DNA from: Elusimicrobiota bacterium
Lineage (GTDB): Bacteria; Elusimicrobiota; Elusimicrobia; UBA1565; UBA9628
DNA length: 64,000 nt
Reading direction: 5' to 3'
NCBI GenBank assembly: GCA_016207665.1
Contig: JACQPG010000024.1
Location: forward strand, 1-64,000
Position numbers and translations under genes: made by a program. Shown piece after piece: positions 1-9,359 of the stretch. Under the pieces are notes generated by a model. It was not told the origin of the DNA. It saw only the letters and a program-made list of their open reading frames with translations, and did no database searches. The first letter of the stretch is position 1, and each line of letters begins with the position of its first letter.

Positions 1-818
1 CGCCAGAAAGGGTCGATCCAGGAAATAAAATGTATCAAATCCACAATACGCCAAAAGTGGTCGGTGGCGTCAGCGCCGCCTGCTTGGAGTTGGCACAATT
101 GCTCTACGGTAAGATTGTGCAGACCATTTTTCCAGTTTCTTCCGTTGAAGTAGCGGAAATGACCAAACTTTTAGAAAACACCTATCGCGCGGTCAATATC
201 GGGTTAGTCAACGAAATGGCGCTCATGTGCGATCGGCTCGGCATTAACATCTGGGAGGTAATCGAGGCGGCTAAGACAAAGCCTTTCGGGTTTATGCCTT
301 TTTATCCAGGACCCGGCATCGGAGGACATTGTATTCCCCTGGACCCCCACTATCTCGCTTGGAAGGTTCGTTCATTCAATCTAGAACCACGATTTATCGA
401 ATTGGCAGATGCGATCAACTCGAGAATGCCGGAGTTCGTGATAAGTAAGGTGGCCCATCTGTTGAACGTTAATTTGAGCAAGGCTCTGTCCGCTTCTAGG
501 GTATTCGTAATGGGAATTGCATATAAGAGGGATACTAATGACTGCCGAGAATCGCCAGCGACGTATATTATCGAAAAACTAGTTTGCGAGAACAAAGCGA
601 CGGTTTTTTATCACGACCCTTATTGTCCAAGAGCCAATTTTTCATTTGGAGAATTGGAGTCAGTCGCCTTGGAGTCCTTGCCTAAGGCGGATATATGCTT
701 GATTCTGACGGATCATAGTACGGTGGATTATAAGACAATCGCGAAAAATTATAAGCTGATTTTAGACACGCGGAATGTCTTTCGAGGACTGAAGCAGCCG
801 CAGTTATTTTATCTTTAA
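1..818 (+). CDS. UDP-sugar 6-dehydrogenase, WbpA-like (5' partial)
   Basis: C-terminal part of an NAD-dependent UDP-glucose/UDP-GlcNAc 6-dehydrogenase, which oxidises C6 of a nucleotide sugar to a uronic acid. The frame is open from base 3 and reads PERVDPGNK immediately before the ATG at 30, then TPKVVGG. This is the family's conserved segment, so the ATG at 30 is internal and the true start lies outside the window. The catalytic Cys lies in GIGGHCIPLDPHYL (codon 330-332), and the C-terminal UDP-binding domain follows (about codons 480-810). The WlbA-, WbpE- and WbpD-like genes in the same locus suggest UDP-GlcNAc as substrate (WbpA role), but UDP-glucose or UDP-GalNAc cannot be excluded. 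It converges on the Wzz-like gene with a 14-base gap. Confidence 0.93.
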   Translation, partial: PERVDPGNKMYQIHNTPKVVGGVSAACLELAQLLYGKIVQTIFPVSSVEVAEMTKLLENTYRAVNIGLVNEMALMCDRLGINIWEVIEAAKTKPFGFMPFYPGPGIGGHCIPLDPHYLAWKVRSFNLEPRFIELADAINSRMPEFVISKVAHLLNVNLSKALSASRVFVMGIAYKRDTNDCRESPATYIIEKLVCENKATVFYHDPYCPRANFSFGELESVALESLPKADICLILTDHSTVDYKTIAKNYKLILDTRNVFRGLKQPQLFYL

Positions 819-832
819 CTGCTTCTGGAACA

Positions 833-2059
833 TCACGATTTTTTGAAGCCTGCGCCGGCCCTCTCTGCCACATCTGCGGCGTAAGTGCTTGCCCGTAAGG
901 GGTTAGAGGATAAAGACAGGTCGACAGGCTCAGTGATCAAGGACTTGTTGCTACCCCACCAGTCCACCAGCAAGGCCAGCAATGGGAATGTGAATAAAGA
1001 GATGATAAACGACCACAAAACGATGTGTCGCTTATTGGGTGCTATGCTTTCCGAGGGCAGGGTGGGACCCGACACAAATCGCATCTTGCTAAGATCGAAC
1101 TCGGAATCTTTCTCAACAGGAAGGGTGCTTAGTATGTCCTTGACGGTGTCTTTGTCAGAATCCTTGCTAAAAAATTGATCTTTTAAGCTCAAAACCTCAC
1201 GAAATAGCACTTCTCCCGGACGGTAGTTCTTCAGCAAATCCCTGGCTTTCGCGAAAAAATTATATCGCATTTCCGCCATTTCCCGTTCCCTGACGAGTTT
1301 GGCGCGCTCTCTTCTTGTCTCCGATATTGCCGCTTGTGTCTTGATCACCTCAGCGGTTGTCGAAAGATACTGGTAGCCGTCGCCTTTTACGGTGAAGACC
1401 TGTTTTATTTCTATAGCCACCGAGGGATATTCCGCCTTTAATTTCTGCAAATCTGATTTTTTGACGAGCAGCTGTTTTTCTGCAAAAGCATTTTCGATGA
1501 TCGCCTTGTCGATGGTCCTCAAACTTTCCGATGATTCTTTGAAGTTCGAGTTGATATATTCATGCAGCGCGTAATTAAGCAGCGAATCTTTAATATACGC
1601 GCCTAGGGCGAATACCGTCTTCTGAGCTCTTTCAGGGCTATGGCTTTCACTGGTAATCTCGAGTCCCAAAACATTAGAGGAGTTCTCCTTGTTTTGCCCT
1701 GAATCTCCAGACCCGCTCTCAAAGACAAAGACGAATAAATTAGCCAGGTCGCGTGACTCTCTGATCGAGCGCCGGAGGTCCTTTGATTCCGTAGCATTTA
1801 AATATTGGCCGCTTTCCAGGAAGGCAAAAAACCTCTGAGTATCCGTAAGCGCGTTACGGCATGTTTTATACAGCGGGGCTGATATATTCGCTTGATAGAA
1901 GCCGTGGCTTCTATAAGTTCTCGGCAGTGATACTGCTATTAGAATGGATCCCAGGGTGACAATGCTGATTCCGTACACGATGAGGCGCCTCCTCCGCCAA
2001 AACGTTCTCAAAAAAGAAATAATATCAATCTGATCATCGTGCATATCTTCATTTCTCAT
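833..2059 (-). CDS. Wzz-like polysaccharide chain-length determinant
   Basis: Inner-membrane polysaccharide co-polymerase expected to set O-antigen or capsule chain length together with a Wzy polymerase. The 408-residue protein has the family layout: a short basic cytoplasmic N-terminus (SFLRTFWRRRR), a first membrane helix at about 30-48, a long charged periplasmic region with coiled-coil-like heptads (about 150-270), and a second helix near 350-368 (WSFIISLFTFPLLALLVDWW). The ATG at 2059 is used; an in-frame ATG at 2044 would also fit. It is transcribed away from the plus-strand glycan series, with a shared AT-rich upstream region. No kinase domain is fused, so this is Wzz rather than a Wzc-type protein. 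The call rests on architecture more than on specific motifs. Confidence 0.8.
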   Translation of the reverse strand: MRNEDMHDDQIDIISFLRTFWRRRRLIVYGISIVTLGSILIAVSLPRTYRSHGFYQANISAPLYKTCRNALTDTQRFFAFLESGQYLNATESKDLRRSIRESRDLANLFVFVFESGSGDSGQNKENSSNVLGLEITSESHSPERAQKTVFALGAYIKDSLLNYALHEYINSNFKESSESLRTIDKAIIENAFAEKQLLVKKSDLQKLKAEYPSVAIEIKQVFTVKGDGYQYLSTTAEVIKTQAAISETRRERAKLVREREMAEMRYNFFAKARDLLKNYRPGEVLFREVLSLKDQFFSKDSDKDTVKDILSTLPVEKDSEFDLSKMRFVSGPTLPSESIAPNKRHIVLWSFIISLFTFPLLALLVDWWGSNKSLITEPVDLSLSSNPLRASTYAADVAERAGAGFKKS

Positions 2060-2148
2060 GTCTTTTCTCTAATGAGGAAAATTAAGGGCGTCATCGAATG
2101 AATATATCATAATATCCACGCCCCAGGACGGTTTTACTTACGGTATCC

Positions 2149-2163
2149 ATTATAAGCTATAAT
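2149..2163. promoter_or_regulatory. symmetric divergent -10 element
   Basis: ATTATA-AGC-TATAAT is a perfect inverted repeat that gives a consensus -10 hexamer on each strand. The plus-strand copy (2158-2163) lies 8 bases before the ATG of the WlbA-like gene. The minus-strand copy (2154-2149) points toward the Wzz-like gene about 90 bases away. No good -35 box is visible in either direction, so promoter activity is inferred from the -10 boxes and the divergent gene arrangement. Confidence 0.5.
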
Positions 2164-2171
2164 TCTTTTCT

Positions 2172-3137
2172 ATGAAGAATTTTTCGCTTATTGGAGCGGC
2201 GGGGTTCATTGCGCCGCGTCATATGAGGGCCATTCGCGACACGGGGAACCAAATGGTCGCGGCGTTGGATCCCAGCGATTCCGTGGGTATTATCGATTCC
2301 TATTTCCCCGAAGCTGATTTCTTTACTGAGTTCGAGCGCTTCGACAGGCACATCGAAAAGCTTCGCCGGCATAAAGGGAAATCGATGGACTATATCTCAA
2401 TTTGCTCGCCTAATTATTTGCATGATGCCCATGTGCGTTTTGCATTGCGCGTCGGTGCTCATGCTATCTGTGAAAAACCTCTGGTCCTCAACCCTTGGAA
2501 TCTGGATGATCTGGAGAAACTGTCGAGCGAAATGGGTCGCCGGATCTATACGATTCTTCAATTGCGTTTGCATCCCTCAATTCTGGCTTTCCGCGATAAG
2601 ATCTTGCGCAATGGCGGCGGCCGAAAACACGATGTCGATCTTACCTATATTACGGCTCGCGGGCATTGGTACCTTTACTCCTGGAAAGGGAAAGTCTCGG
2701 AATCGGGCGGATTGGCGACCAATATCGGAGTTCATTTCTTCGATATGTTGGCTTGGTGCTTCGGGCGACCGGTATCCAATGTCGTTCATCTCTCGACGCC
2801 CCGCAAGGCGGCAGGTTTCCTGGAGCTTGAGAACGCCCGAGTCCGCTGGTTTTTATCCATAGATCGCAGGGATCTTCCGAGGCAGCCGATGCCGGGACAG
2901 CTTGCCACTTTTCGCTCCCTGCAAATCGATGGGGAGGAAATTGAATTCTCCGATGGTTTTGGTGAGTTGCATACCAAGAGCTATCAGGAAATCCTTGCAG
3001 GCCGAGGTTTTGAGGCGGCAGAGGCTCGCGACAGCATAGAGATCGTCCATGATATCCGTCACGCCGTGCCTCTTGGAGCAAAAGGCGACTGCCATCCGTT
3101 GGCCGCCGAAGTGGTCCGACAGAAGATACTGGTTTGA
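2172..3137 (+). CDS. wlbA: UDP-GlcNAc uronate 3-dehydrogenase, WlbA/WbpB-like
   Basis: Gfo/Idh/MocA-family NAD-dependent oxidoreductase. The sequence closely resembles WlbA/WbpB: LIGAAGFIAPRHMRAI at the N-terminus (Rossmann loop), then AALDPSDSVGIIDSYFPEA, SICSPNYLHDAH and ICEKPLVLNPW (the family EKP motif). WlbA/WbpB oxidises C3 of UDP-GlcNAc-uronic acid, the step before WbpE transamination and WbpD acetylation. WbpE- and WbpD-like genes lie at 39398-41207 on the other strand. The 321-residue length is normal. A TATAAT hexamer ends 8 bases before the ATG and no Shine-Dalgarno sequence is evident, which suggests a very short leader. It appears to head the plus-strand series, with the next gene 15 bases downstream. 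Confidence 0.93.
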   Translation: MKNFSLIGAAGFIAPRHMRAIRDTGNQMVAALDPSDSVGIIDSYFPEADFFTEFERFDRHIEKLRRHKGKSMDYISICSPNYLHDAHVRFALRVGAHAICEKPLVLNPWNLDDLEKLSSEMGRRIYTILQLRLHPSILAFRDKILRNGGGRKHDVDLTYITARGHWYLYSWKGKVSESGGLATNIGVHFFDMLAWCFGRPVSNVVHLSTPRKAAGFLELENARVRWFLSIDRRDLPRQPMPGQLATFRSLQIDGEEIEFSDGFGELHTKSYQEILAGRGFEAAEARDSIEIVHDIRHAVPLGAKGDCHPLAAEVVRQKILV

Positions 3138-3152
3138 ATCCTCGGACGCTTA

Positions 3153-4010
3153 ATGGATAAGAAGGTTTCCCTTTTGATACCGGCTTATAATGAAGAAGAT
3201 TCGTTGGGGGATGCTGTTAAAGCGGCGAAAGAAATCGAATGCATCGACGAAATCATCGTCATTGACGATTGTTCGGTCGATAATACGTTAAATGTGGCAA
3301 AGGAGTGTGGCGTCAAGGTTATTCATCATCCTTATAACAAGGGTTATGGGGCTTCCCTGAAGTCGGGGATTCGGCAAGCGACTGGCGGCTATATCGTCAC
3401 AATGGATGCGGATGGTCAACACAATCCTAAATTTATTCCAGATATGGTTAAGTGGTTGGATGAATTCGAAATGGTCGTGGGTCAAAGAGGTCCGGATTCA
3501 CACTGCTCGCTCCTTCGGCTCCCAGGGAGGGCAATTTTGGGGCTTATCGCCAGTTATCTTGCCGGGTTTAAAATTCCAGATTTGAATTCTGGATTCAGAT
3601 GCTTCAGAAGGGACGTGGCGTTGGAATATCTCCACTTGCTTCCGAACACCTTTTCTTTTTCAACGACGATCACGATGGCCTTATTTAAGGCGGGATATAG
3701 CGTGAAATATGTGCCGATCGTGGCTGAAAAAAGGAAGGGCGGGAAGAGCCGAGTCAGGCAAGCAAGGCATGGACTCCAGACGATATTATTGATGCTCAGG
3801 GTGATCATGCTGTCCAGTCCCTTAAAAATATTCGCGCCAGTTGCCGGAATAATATTTTTGGCGGGACTCGTTTACACCGTGGTGTGCTTCATATATTTCA
3901 GATTCCATATACCAGCTGGGGCTCTGCTTATGCTGCTTTCCGGGGTCATGATGTTTCTCTTCGGAATAGTCGCGGATCAGATCGCAGCGCTGAGAATTGA
4001 AAGGAAATGA
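3153..4010 (+). CDS. family 2 glycosyltransferase with C-terminal membrane anchor
   Basis: GT2-type (DPM1-like) glycosyltransferase that probably transfers a sugar from a nucleotide or to polyprenyl phosphate at the inner membrane. Visible features are SLLIPAYNEEDSL at the N-terminus, IIVIDDCSVDNT (nucleotide binding), NKGYGASLKSGI, TMDADGQHNP (the DXD-like metal site) and NSGFRCFRR. Two hydrophobic helices at about 225-270 anchor the C-terminus. It overlaps the next gene by 4 bases (ATGA), indicating translational coupling. Donor and acceptor cannot be deduced. The DPM1-like form could also make a lipid-linked donor for the GT39-like protein at 6008. Confidence 0.9.
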   Translation: MDKKVSLLIPAYNEEDSLGDAVKAAKEIECIDEIIVIDDCSVDNTLNVAKECGVKVIHHPYNKGYGASLKSGIRQATGGYIVTMDADGQHNPKFIPDMVKWLDEFEMVVGQRGPDSHCSLLRLPGRAILGLIASYLAGFKIPDLNSGFRCFRRDVALEYLHLLPNTFSFSTTITMALFKAGYSVKYVPIVAEKRKGGKSRVRQARHGLQTILLMLRVIMLSSPLKIFAPVAGIIFLAGLVYTVVCFIYFRFHIPAGALLMLLSGVMMFLFGIVADQIAALRIERK

Positions 4011-4531
4011 AGGACATGGTGGGAAGATTCCTGTTGGAGTGGAGAACCAAGGTCGTTCTTCCCCGTGTCGAAGGACGACTCCTTGACATAGGATGCGGTT
4101 TGAACGAATTGGTGGCTAGATACGGGGGCAATGGAACGGGTGTCGATGTCTATCAGTGGGGCAATGTCGATTTTGTGGTCGAGGATTCGTCCAGACTGCC
4201 ATTTGAGAACGAGTCCTTCGACACCGTGACTATTATCGCCGCCCTTAATCACATTCCCAATAGGCAGGAGGTCCTGGCTGAGGCGTATAGGCTGCTCAAG
4301 CCAGGTGGAAAGATCATGATTACGATGATTCCGCCCAGGATTTCCCAGGTTTGGCATTTCCTCCGGCGGCCTTGGGATGCGGATCAGGGAGAACGGGGAA
4401 TGAAAAGCGGCGAAGTCTATGGCATGAGGCCGACCGAGGTGCGCCAGCTTTTGAAGGCAGTTGGGTTCGAGGTCGTCATTGAAAAATCGTTCATGTTTGA
4501 GATCAATCGCCTGACGATCGCAAAGAAATAG
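4007..4531 (+). CDS. class I SAM-dependent methyltransferase
   Basis: Small (174 residues) Methyltransf_11-type enzyme. Motif I is LLDIGCGLNEL (about residues 25-35), the acidic end of strand 2 is GVDVY, motif II is SFDTVTIIAALNHI, and motif III is LLKPGGKIMITMIPP. It begins within the last codons of the glycosyltransferase (ATGA overlap) and precedes a radical-SAM gene by 18 bases, so it probably modifies the glycan or its lipid carrier. The substrate is unknown. The C-terminus is short, with no extra recognition domain. Confidence 0.88.
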   Translation: MKDMVGRFLLEWRTKVVLPRVEGRLLDIGCGLNELVARYGGNGTGVDVYQWGNVDFVVEDSSRLPFENESFDTVTIIAALNHIPNRQEVLAEAYRLLKPGGKIMITMIPPRISQVWHFLRRPWDADQGERGMKSGEVYGMRPTEVRQLLKAVGFEVVIEKSFMFEINRLTIAKK

Positions 4532-4549
4532 TCCGCTCGGAGGAGTTTT

Positions 4550-5965
4550 ATGAGAGTGCTTTTAATCAATCCGCCCGATCGCAATACCGTTGAGTTCAGC
4601 TTGCCGAAGGCGGTCAACAAGGCCGAGGTCTTTGGCTGTTACCCGCCGCTCGGGCTTCTCTACGTCGCTGGAGCGGCGGAGCAGGTCCCGGGTACCACGG
4701 TCACTGTGATTGATGCGGTGGCGGAGAAGCTGAATTATCAACAGCTGGAAGCGCGCATAGCGGATATTCAGCCGCAGGTTGTCGGCATCATGGCCCTGAC
4801 GTTGACCATGGTCGATGTTATCAAGACTGCCGAGGTCGTCAAGCGGGTCAACAAAAGCATTCATGTTTGCCTGGGTGGACCGCATCTTGGAATCTATCCG
4901 GAAGAGACGGTTCGACTCCCCATGGTGGATTCCGTGGTCAAGGGTGAGGGCGAGCAGCCCTTCAAAGAACTCTTGGAATGTTTGTTATCCGGCCGGGATC
5001 TTGCCGCAGTCAAGGGTGTCCTTTTCAAGAAGGACGGGAATATCATCCGGGCAGAGGACCGCGGCTTCGTCCAGGATTTGAATGCGCTCCCTATGCCGGC
5101 ACGGCACCTGACTAATCTCTCGCATTATTGGTCCGTCTTGGCGCATGCGCCCATGATTACAACTCTCATGACGAGCCGGGGATGCCCTTTCCGTTGCGTT
5201 TTTTGCGACAGGCCGAATGTAGGCAAGATCTATCGCACTCGAAGTCCTGCCAACATCGCGGATGAGATGGAACAGTGTCTGAAGATGGGTATCGGGGAAT
5301 TCTTTTTTTACGATGACACCTTCTCAATCGACAAGCGGAGGGCGCTCGGGCTTTGCGAGGAATTGACCAGAAGAAAACTGGATGTTATTTGGGATATTCG
5401 AGCACGCGTCGATACCGTGGACCGTGAGCTGTTGAGAGCCCTAAAAAAGGCTGGCTGTACCAGGATCCATTTCGGCGTGGAGGCTGGAACCGATTCCGTG
5501 CTGAGGGCCTTGAAGAAAGGGACGACCGTGGAGCAGGTCAGGGCGACTTTCCGGGCATGCAAAGAGTTGAAAATCGAGACCCTTGGCTACTTTATCATGG
5601 GCAATCCAACAGAGACTCGGGAGCAAATGCTCGAAACTATCAAACTCATGAAGGAACTGGATCCGGACACCGTGCATGTCTCAGTCATGGCGCCGTTGCC
5701 AGCGACCGAGCTTTATACGGACTGGTTGCAGGGTGGTGGCAGGCATGATATCTGGAAGGAGTTCGCGGAAAACCCGCGAAGGGATTTCCAGGTGCCGCTT
5801 TGGGAAGAAAAGCTGAATCGTGAAGAGTTGGTCGATATGATGAATCGCGCTTATAAGGAATTTTATTTGCGCCCAAGTTATATTCTAAAACAGACCTTAA
5901 AGGCGAGATCGCTCGGGGAAATCAAGCGCAAGGCTGTTGGAGGATTAAGCTTGTTGAAGCTTTAA
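4550..5965 (+). CDS. B12-binding-type radical SAM protein
   Basis: 471-residue radical SAM enzyme of the BchE-like architecture. An N-terminal cobalamin-binding-type Rossmann domain (about 1-140; begins VLLINPPDRN, contains GYPPLGLLYVAG-like CYPPLGLLYVAG) precedes the radical SAM core. The core carries CPFRCVFC (Cys212, Cys216, Cys219), the 4Fe-4S ligands. The canonical DxHxxG cobalamin motif is not seen, so B12 binding may be base-off without His ligation, or absent. Family members do methylations, cyclisations and rearrangements on unactivated carbons. Here it probably modifies a sugar or lipid of the glycan. A strong ribosome-binding site (GGAGGAG) precedes the ATG. Confidence 0.88.
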   Translation: MRVLLINPPDRNTVEFSLPKAVNKAEVFGCYPPLGLLYVAGAAEQVPGTTVTVIDAVAEKLNYQQLEARIADIQPQVVGIMALTLTMVDVIKTAEVVKRVNKSIHVCLGGPHLGIYPEETVRLPMVDSVVKGEGEQPFKELLECLLSGRDLAAVKGVLFKKDGNIIRAEDRGFVQDLNALPMPARHLTNLSHYWSVLAHAPMITTLMTSRGCPFRCVFCDRPNVGKIYRTRSPANIADEMEQCLKMGIGEFFFYDDTFSIDKRRALGLCEELTRRKLDVIWDIRARVDTVDRELLRALKKAGCTRIHFGVEAGTDSVLRALKKGTTVEQVRATFRACKELKIETLGYFIMGNPTETREQMLETIKLMKELDPDTVHVSVMAPLPATELYTDWLQGGGRHDIWKEFAENPRRDFQVPLWEEKLNREELVDMMNRAYKEFYLRPSYILKQTLKARSLGEIKRKAVGGLSLLKL

Positions 5966-6007
5966 TACGCATTCCCACCTATTAATTATCGCGATTGTGA
6001 GCCAGTC

Positions 6008-7897
6008 TTGAAATACTTAAGGCCTATCGTGCCGCCGTTAGCCTTGATTGTCCTCGGCTTGGTGATGTTTTTTCCCTGTGATCATGCTATCGACCAAGAC
6101 ATGGGATTTTATATCAATTCGGCTCTTAATCTTTTCGCGGGCAAAGGTTATACGAGTATGGACGGTTCATCTATAACTATACGGGCCCCTCTGTTTCCCT
6201 GGATGATGGCTGGTAGCTTTTGGTTGCTTGGGGTGAGCGTGTGGAGCGCATTCTGGGTGGTAAGAGTTTTCTGCATCCTGGGTCCTCTCGCGGTCTATTG
6301 GCTCGGCGAGAGGTTCGTGGGTAAGTGGGTCGGTTTCTTGGCGGCCTTGTTGATCTTGTCTTCGTATAGTATGAATTTCTGGTCATACACACATCTCGAC
6401 GCCATTTGGCCGGTTTTCGTCCTGTTATTCGTCGGCCTTGTCCATAGGGCGCTCGATACCCAGAAGCCGCCCGTTTTCGCGTTGGCGGGCTTGGCTTTGG
6501 CGCTTGGCTACTGGACTAAGGAGGCGTCAATTCTCTTTCTTCCGTTGCCGTTTTGTTTGATTGCCTTGGATAAAGGCCTCAGGAATAGGAGGGTCGTTAT
6601 CGGACTGTGTATTCTCGTAGCGTGTTTTCTGCTTGCAATAAGTCTCTGGGTCTTTCCTCTTCTCTTCTCCGGCCACGATTTGTATACGGCCCTGGTTGCC
6701 GAGAAGGGAGCCTCGATGCTTAACGCCGGCATCGTTATGAGTCCCTTGGCGTTGGTAAAGGGCTATATGGTTGGTTTATTGGACTACTACTGGGGGGGTA
6801 GCGATAACAGCCAATCGTTGCGTGCCAATTTTGTTGTCGCGCCTCTGTTCTTAGTCGCGTGGTTGTTTTGCGGTTTGAAGGCTATCCAGAACGACCGGTT
6901 AGGCCGGTCGCTTGGAGTGGGTTTGCTGCTCTTGTCGCCCTATATGGCATATGTTGGGCACAATAACCTTCGTGTTGGACATCTGATAATCTTATTACTA
7001 CTGAGTTATTTGGCGTTGGCTTGGTTTTTGATCGAAACGACCGAAGGCATGCTGAATCTCATGAAAAAAAGATTGAAAATGCCCGGCTGGCTGAAACCCG
7101 TTATGACGGCTTCTCTAACCTCTGCATTGATCGTCGTGCAAGTCTTTGGCGCTGGCGAGAAAGACAAAGGCAGTCTTCTTGTTATGCGCGAATCCTTAAT
7201 AAGCAGGACGCTGGCAGGGAAAGACAATACCCTTCGAATGGTAAATCTCTATAACGAGAGAGACAGAGAAGTCGGAGAATGGATCCGTTTGAATATCCCC
7301 CAAGGAAGTTCTCTGATGATCTCCAGCCCCGGGGATCGGCCCATTTATTTCTATGCTCATGCCAAATATAGAGTTATCTCGATGCCGATGCCCTTCTTTA
7401 CCTTCTACAACACCGCTCAATCTACCGCGATCAACGGACGAGCCAAGGGGCCGGTCGTGTTCTTGACTGCCTGGTCGCCGTTGAATGACCCAAGAAACTG
7501 GATCAGCGCTTTGCCTGAGGAAGTTCTGCATGCGGCCATCAAGAAATATGGGGTCGATTATATAATTACTGATGCCTGGTTGAATTTCTTAACGCTCTAC
7601 TTTGATCAGAACGCGGGTTTTAAGAAAATAAAAGAATTCGATAAAGGGGCCATCAAGATCTATCGCGTCCTTGAATTGCGGAGTTCTTCAAAGTTCGAAC
7701 CCCTGGTCGTTGATCGGCTCATTCATTATCTCAGAGAACTATACAAGTCCGAGCCGATGAAATTGTCCCTTTACGTAAAATATTTTTTCGAGCCTTACCT
7801 CGGGTGGAACGCAGATAGAGTCCGAAAGTTGGCGGGAATCGCCTTGGACGGTTCCAGCAGGGGATATCGGGTCGTCGCGTGTGGCAAGATTTATTGA
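6008..7897 (+). CDS. GT39/ArnT-like membrane glycosyltransferase
   Basis: 629-residue polytopic protein of the PMT/ArnT (GT-C fold) type, which transfers a sugar from a polyprenyl-phosphate donor on the outer face of the inner membrane. After the first helix, the loop DQDMGFYINSALNLFAGKG followed by APLFPWMMAG matches the first periplasmic loop of the family, with the acidic residue in the catalytic position. About ten further hydrophobic helices follow, then a soluble C-terminal domain of about 230 residues. The chosen start is TTG at 6008; no clear ribosome-binding site precedes it. The GT2/DPM1-like gene at 3153 could supply the lipid-linked donor. Confidence 0.85.
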   Translation: MKYLRPIVPPLALIVLGLVMFFPCDHAIDQDMGFYINSALNLFAGKGYTSMDGSSITIRAPLFPWMMAGSFWLLGVSVWSAFWVVRVFCILGPLAVYWLGERFVGKWVGFLAALLILSSYSMNFWSYTHLDAIWPVFVLLFVGLVHRALDTQKPPVFALAGLALALGYWTKEASILFLPLPFCLIALDKGLRNRRVVIGLCILVACFLLAISLWVFPLLFSGHDLYTALVAEKGASMLNAGIVMSPLALVKGYMVGLLDYYWGGSDNSQSLRANFVVAPLFLVAWLFCGLKAIQNDRLGRSLGVGLLLLSPYMAYVGHNNLRVGHLIILLLLSYLALAWFLIETTEGMLNLMKKRLKMPGWLKPVMTASLTSALIVVQVFGAGEKDKGSLLVMRESLISRTLAGKDNTLRMVNLYNERDREVGEWIRLNIPQGSSLMISSPGDRPIYFYAHAKYRVISMPMPFFTFYNTAQSTAINGRAKGPVVFLTAWSPLNDPRNWISALPEEVLHAAIKKYGVDYIITDAWLNFLTLYFDQNAGFKKIKEFDKGAIKIYRVLELRSSSKFEPLVVDRLIHYLRELYKSEPMKLSLYVKYFFEPYLGWNADRVRKLAGIALDGSSRGYRVVACGKIY

Positions 7898-8045
7898 TAC
7901 AGAGGAACGAATCCGCTGTCCTCGCGCATCACCTGGATAGTTATCATGGTGGAACAGTTGATGAGGCGAACGTTTTATCCTCGGGCGAAATTGGTGCATG
8001 GCGATGACAGCACGATGGATATTCCCGACCGATCGTGAGGCCCCA

Positions 8046-9359
8046 ATGAATCCTGAGAGGGCAAGGGTCCTTAATAGTGGGATGTTATTCGCGGTGGTCT
8101 TGTTCTGGGGCTTACATCTGGGATATCCAGTGCACCAGCTACAACATATTCGCTGGACGCTCTTCGGCTATTTAGTGCCTGTCTATTACTTTTTTACGGT
8201 ACTGCCCATGGTTGGGATCGCGACTGTCGTATTGGCATTGAAGCGTCATTGGACGAAGTGGGAGTTGATTTGGTGTCTGCTGCCCCTAATTTGTTTGCCG
8301 GGCATTCTGCAGAGTGACGATTCAGTCTGGTCTGTCCGCCAATGCTTGAGTTGGGTGGTCAGAGGGCTGGTTCCTGGCGGCATCATATTCATTGTCGCGC
8401 ATCGCAAGCAAGCGGAATCTCAACTGGTGCATGGAATCTACCCTGTCATTATCGGGGCTTCTTTACTGGGATTAATGGAGCTTTATTTCGATCATAACCC
8501 GCTTTGGGATAAATCCTTAACCCCAATACCTGTGACAGCCCAGCCGGACAATCCATTTTATCGACCCGTTCCCCCGCCGATAATACCCTCAACGATCGGA
8601 AGGCCTCAGGGCACCCAAGGAAATAGGATTCCCTACGCGGCGGTTCTTGTCGCATTCTTGCCGATCGGATTATGGCTGTTGAAGTATGGGGAGAAAGGAT
8701 CTTATTGGGCGCGGCTTGCGGCTCTTGGCGCCTTGTTCTCCATCCTGCTTTTGGCGCAGGTGCGAGCAGTTTGGGTGAGCATGGTCGCGGCTATCTTATT
8801 GATGCACGTTGTTAGACTACATCAGGATTTACGTCTAAGGATCATTGCTGGCTTGCTCGTGGGGGTGGGTATCTTTCTTGCCTTTCCTAAGACGCGTGAT
8901 CTGTTATGGACGAGATTGAGCTCCTTCCGTTTTACTGAAAGAAGTATCCAGGCGCGTATAGAAGTTCTGCAAACAGTGAAGGTCTTGAGGGAGCACGGTT
9001 TGTGGGGCGTGGGCTTCGGGCAGTTTCCCACAGCATGCAAGCCGTACTATCCTCGAACGTTGGTTTGGAATAATACGCCGGACAACCAATATCTTCGGTG
9101 GACCATTGAGAATGGGGTGCTGGCCTTCGGCCTATTACTGGCTTTTTTTGTCGGCCTGATTCGCGCAGGATGGAAGAGGATTCAATTAATGCCAGATTCA
9201 CGGCAAGCGGACTTCTATAAATCGTTGCTGGTTGGATGGGCAAGCATCGCCGTGACATTCCTATTTTTTGATGGCTTCTACTGGGCGGCGTGCAACATGA
9301 CATTCTGGTGTTTCTTGGGTCTGTTTGCGGTATGTCTTAAACCGGAGCGCGGAAATTGA
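8046..9359 (+). CDS. O-antigen ligase/polymerase (Wzy_C family)
   Basis: Polytopic membrane protein of the WaaL/Wzy superfamily, which polymerises O-units or ligates them to lipid A-core. About eleven hydrophobic helices are seen, with a large periplasmic loop at about 310-360 containing GVGFGQFPTACK and TPDNQYLRW, typical of the family's catalytic loop. I chose ATG 8046, preceded by GTGAGG; an upstream in-frame ATG at 7998 would add 16 residues without a ribosome-binding site. The last 4 bases overlap the carbamoyltransferase start. A second family member lies at 23098, so the two may divide polymerase and ligase roles. Sequence alone cannot assign which is which. Confidence 0.87.
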   Translation: MNPERARVLNSGMLFAVVLFWGLHLGYPVHQLQHIRWTLFGYLVPVYYFFTVLPMVGIATVVLALKRHWTKWELIWCLLPLICLPGILQSDDSVWSVRQCLSWVVRGLVPGGIIFIVAHRKQAESQLVHGIYPVIIGASLLGLMELYFDHNPLWDKSLTPIPVTAQPDNPFYRPVPPPIIPSTIGRPQGTQGNRIPYAAVLVAFLPIGLWLLKYGEKGSYWARLAALGALFSILLLAQVRAVWVSMVAAILLMHVVRLHQDLRLRIIAGLLVGVGIFLAFPKTRDLLWTRLSSFRFTERSIQARIEVLQTVKVLREHGLWGVGFGQFPTACKPYYPRTLVWNNTPDNQYLRWTIENGVLAFGLLLAFFVGLIRAGWKRIQLMPDSRQADFYKSLLVGWASIAVTFLFFDGFYWAACNMTFWCFLGLFAVCLKPERGN

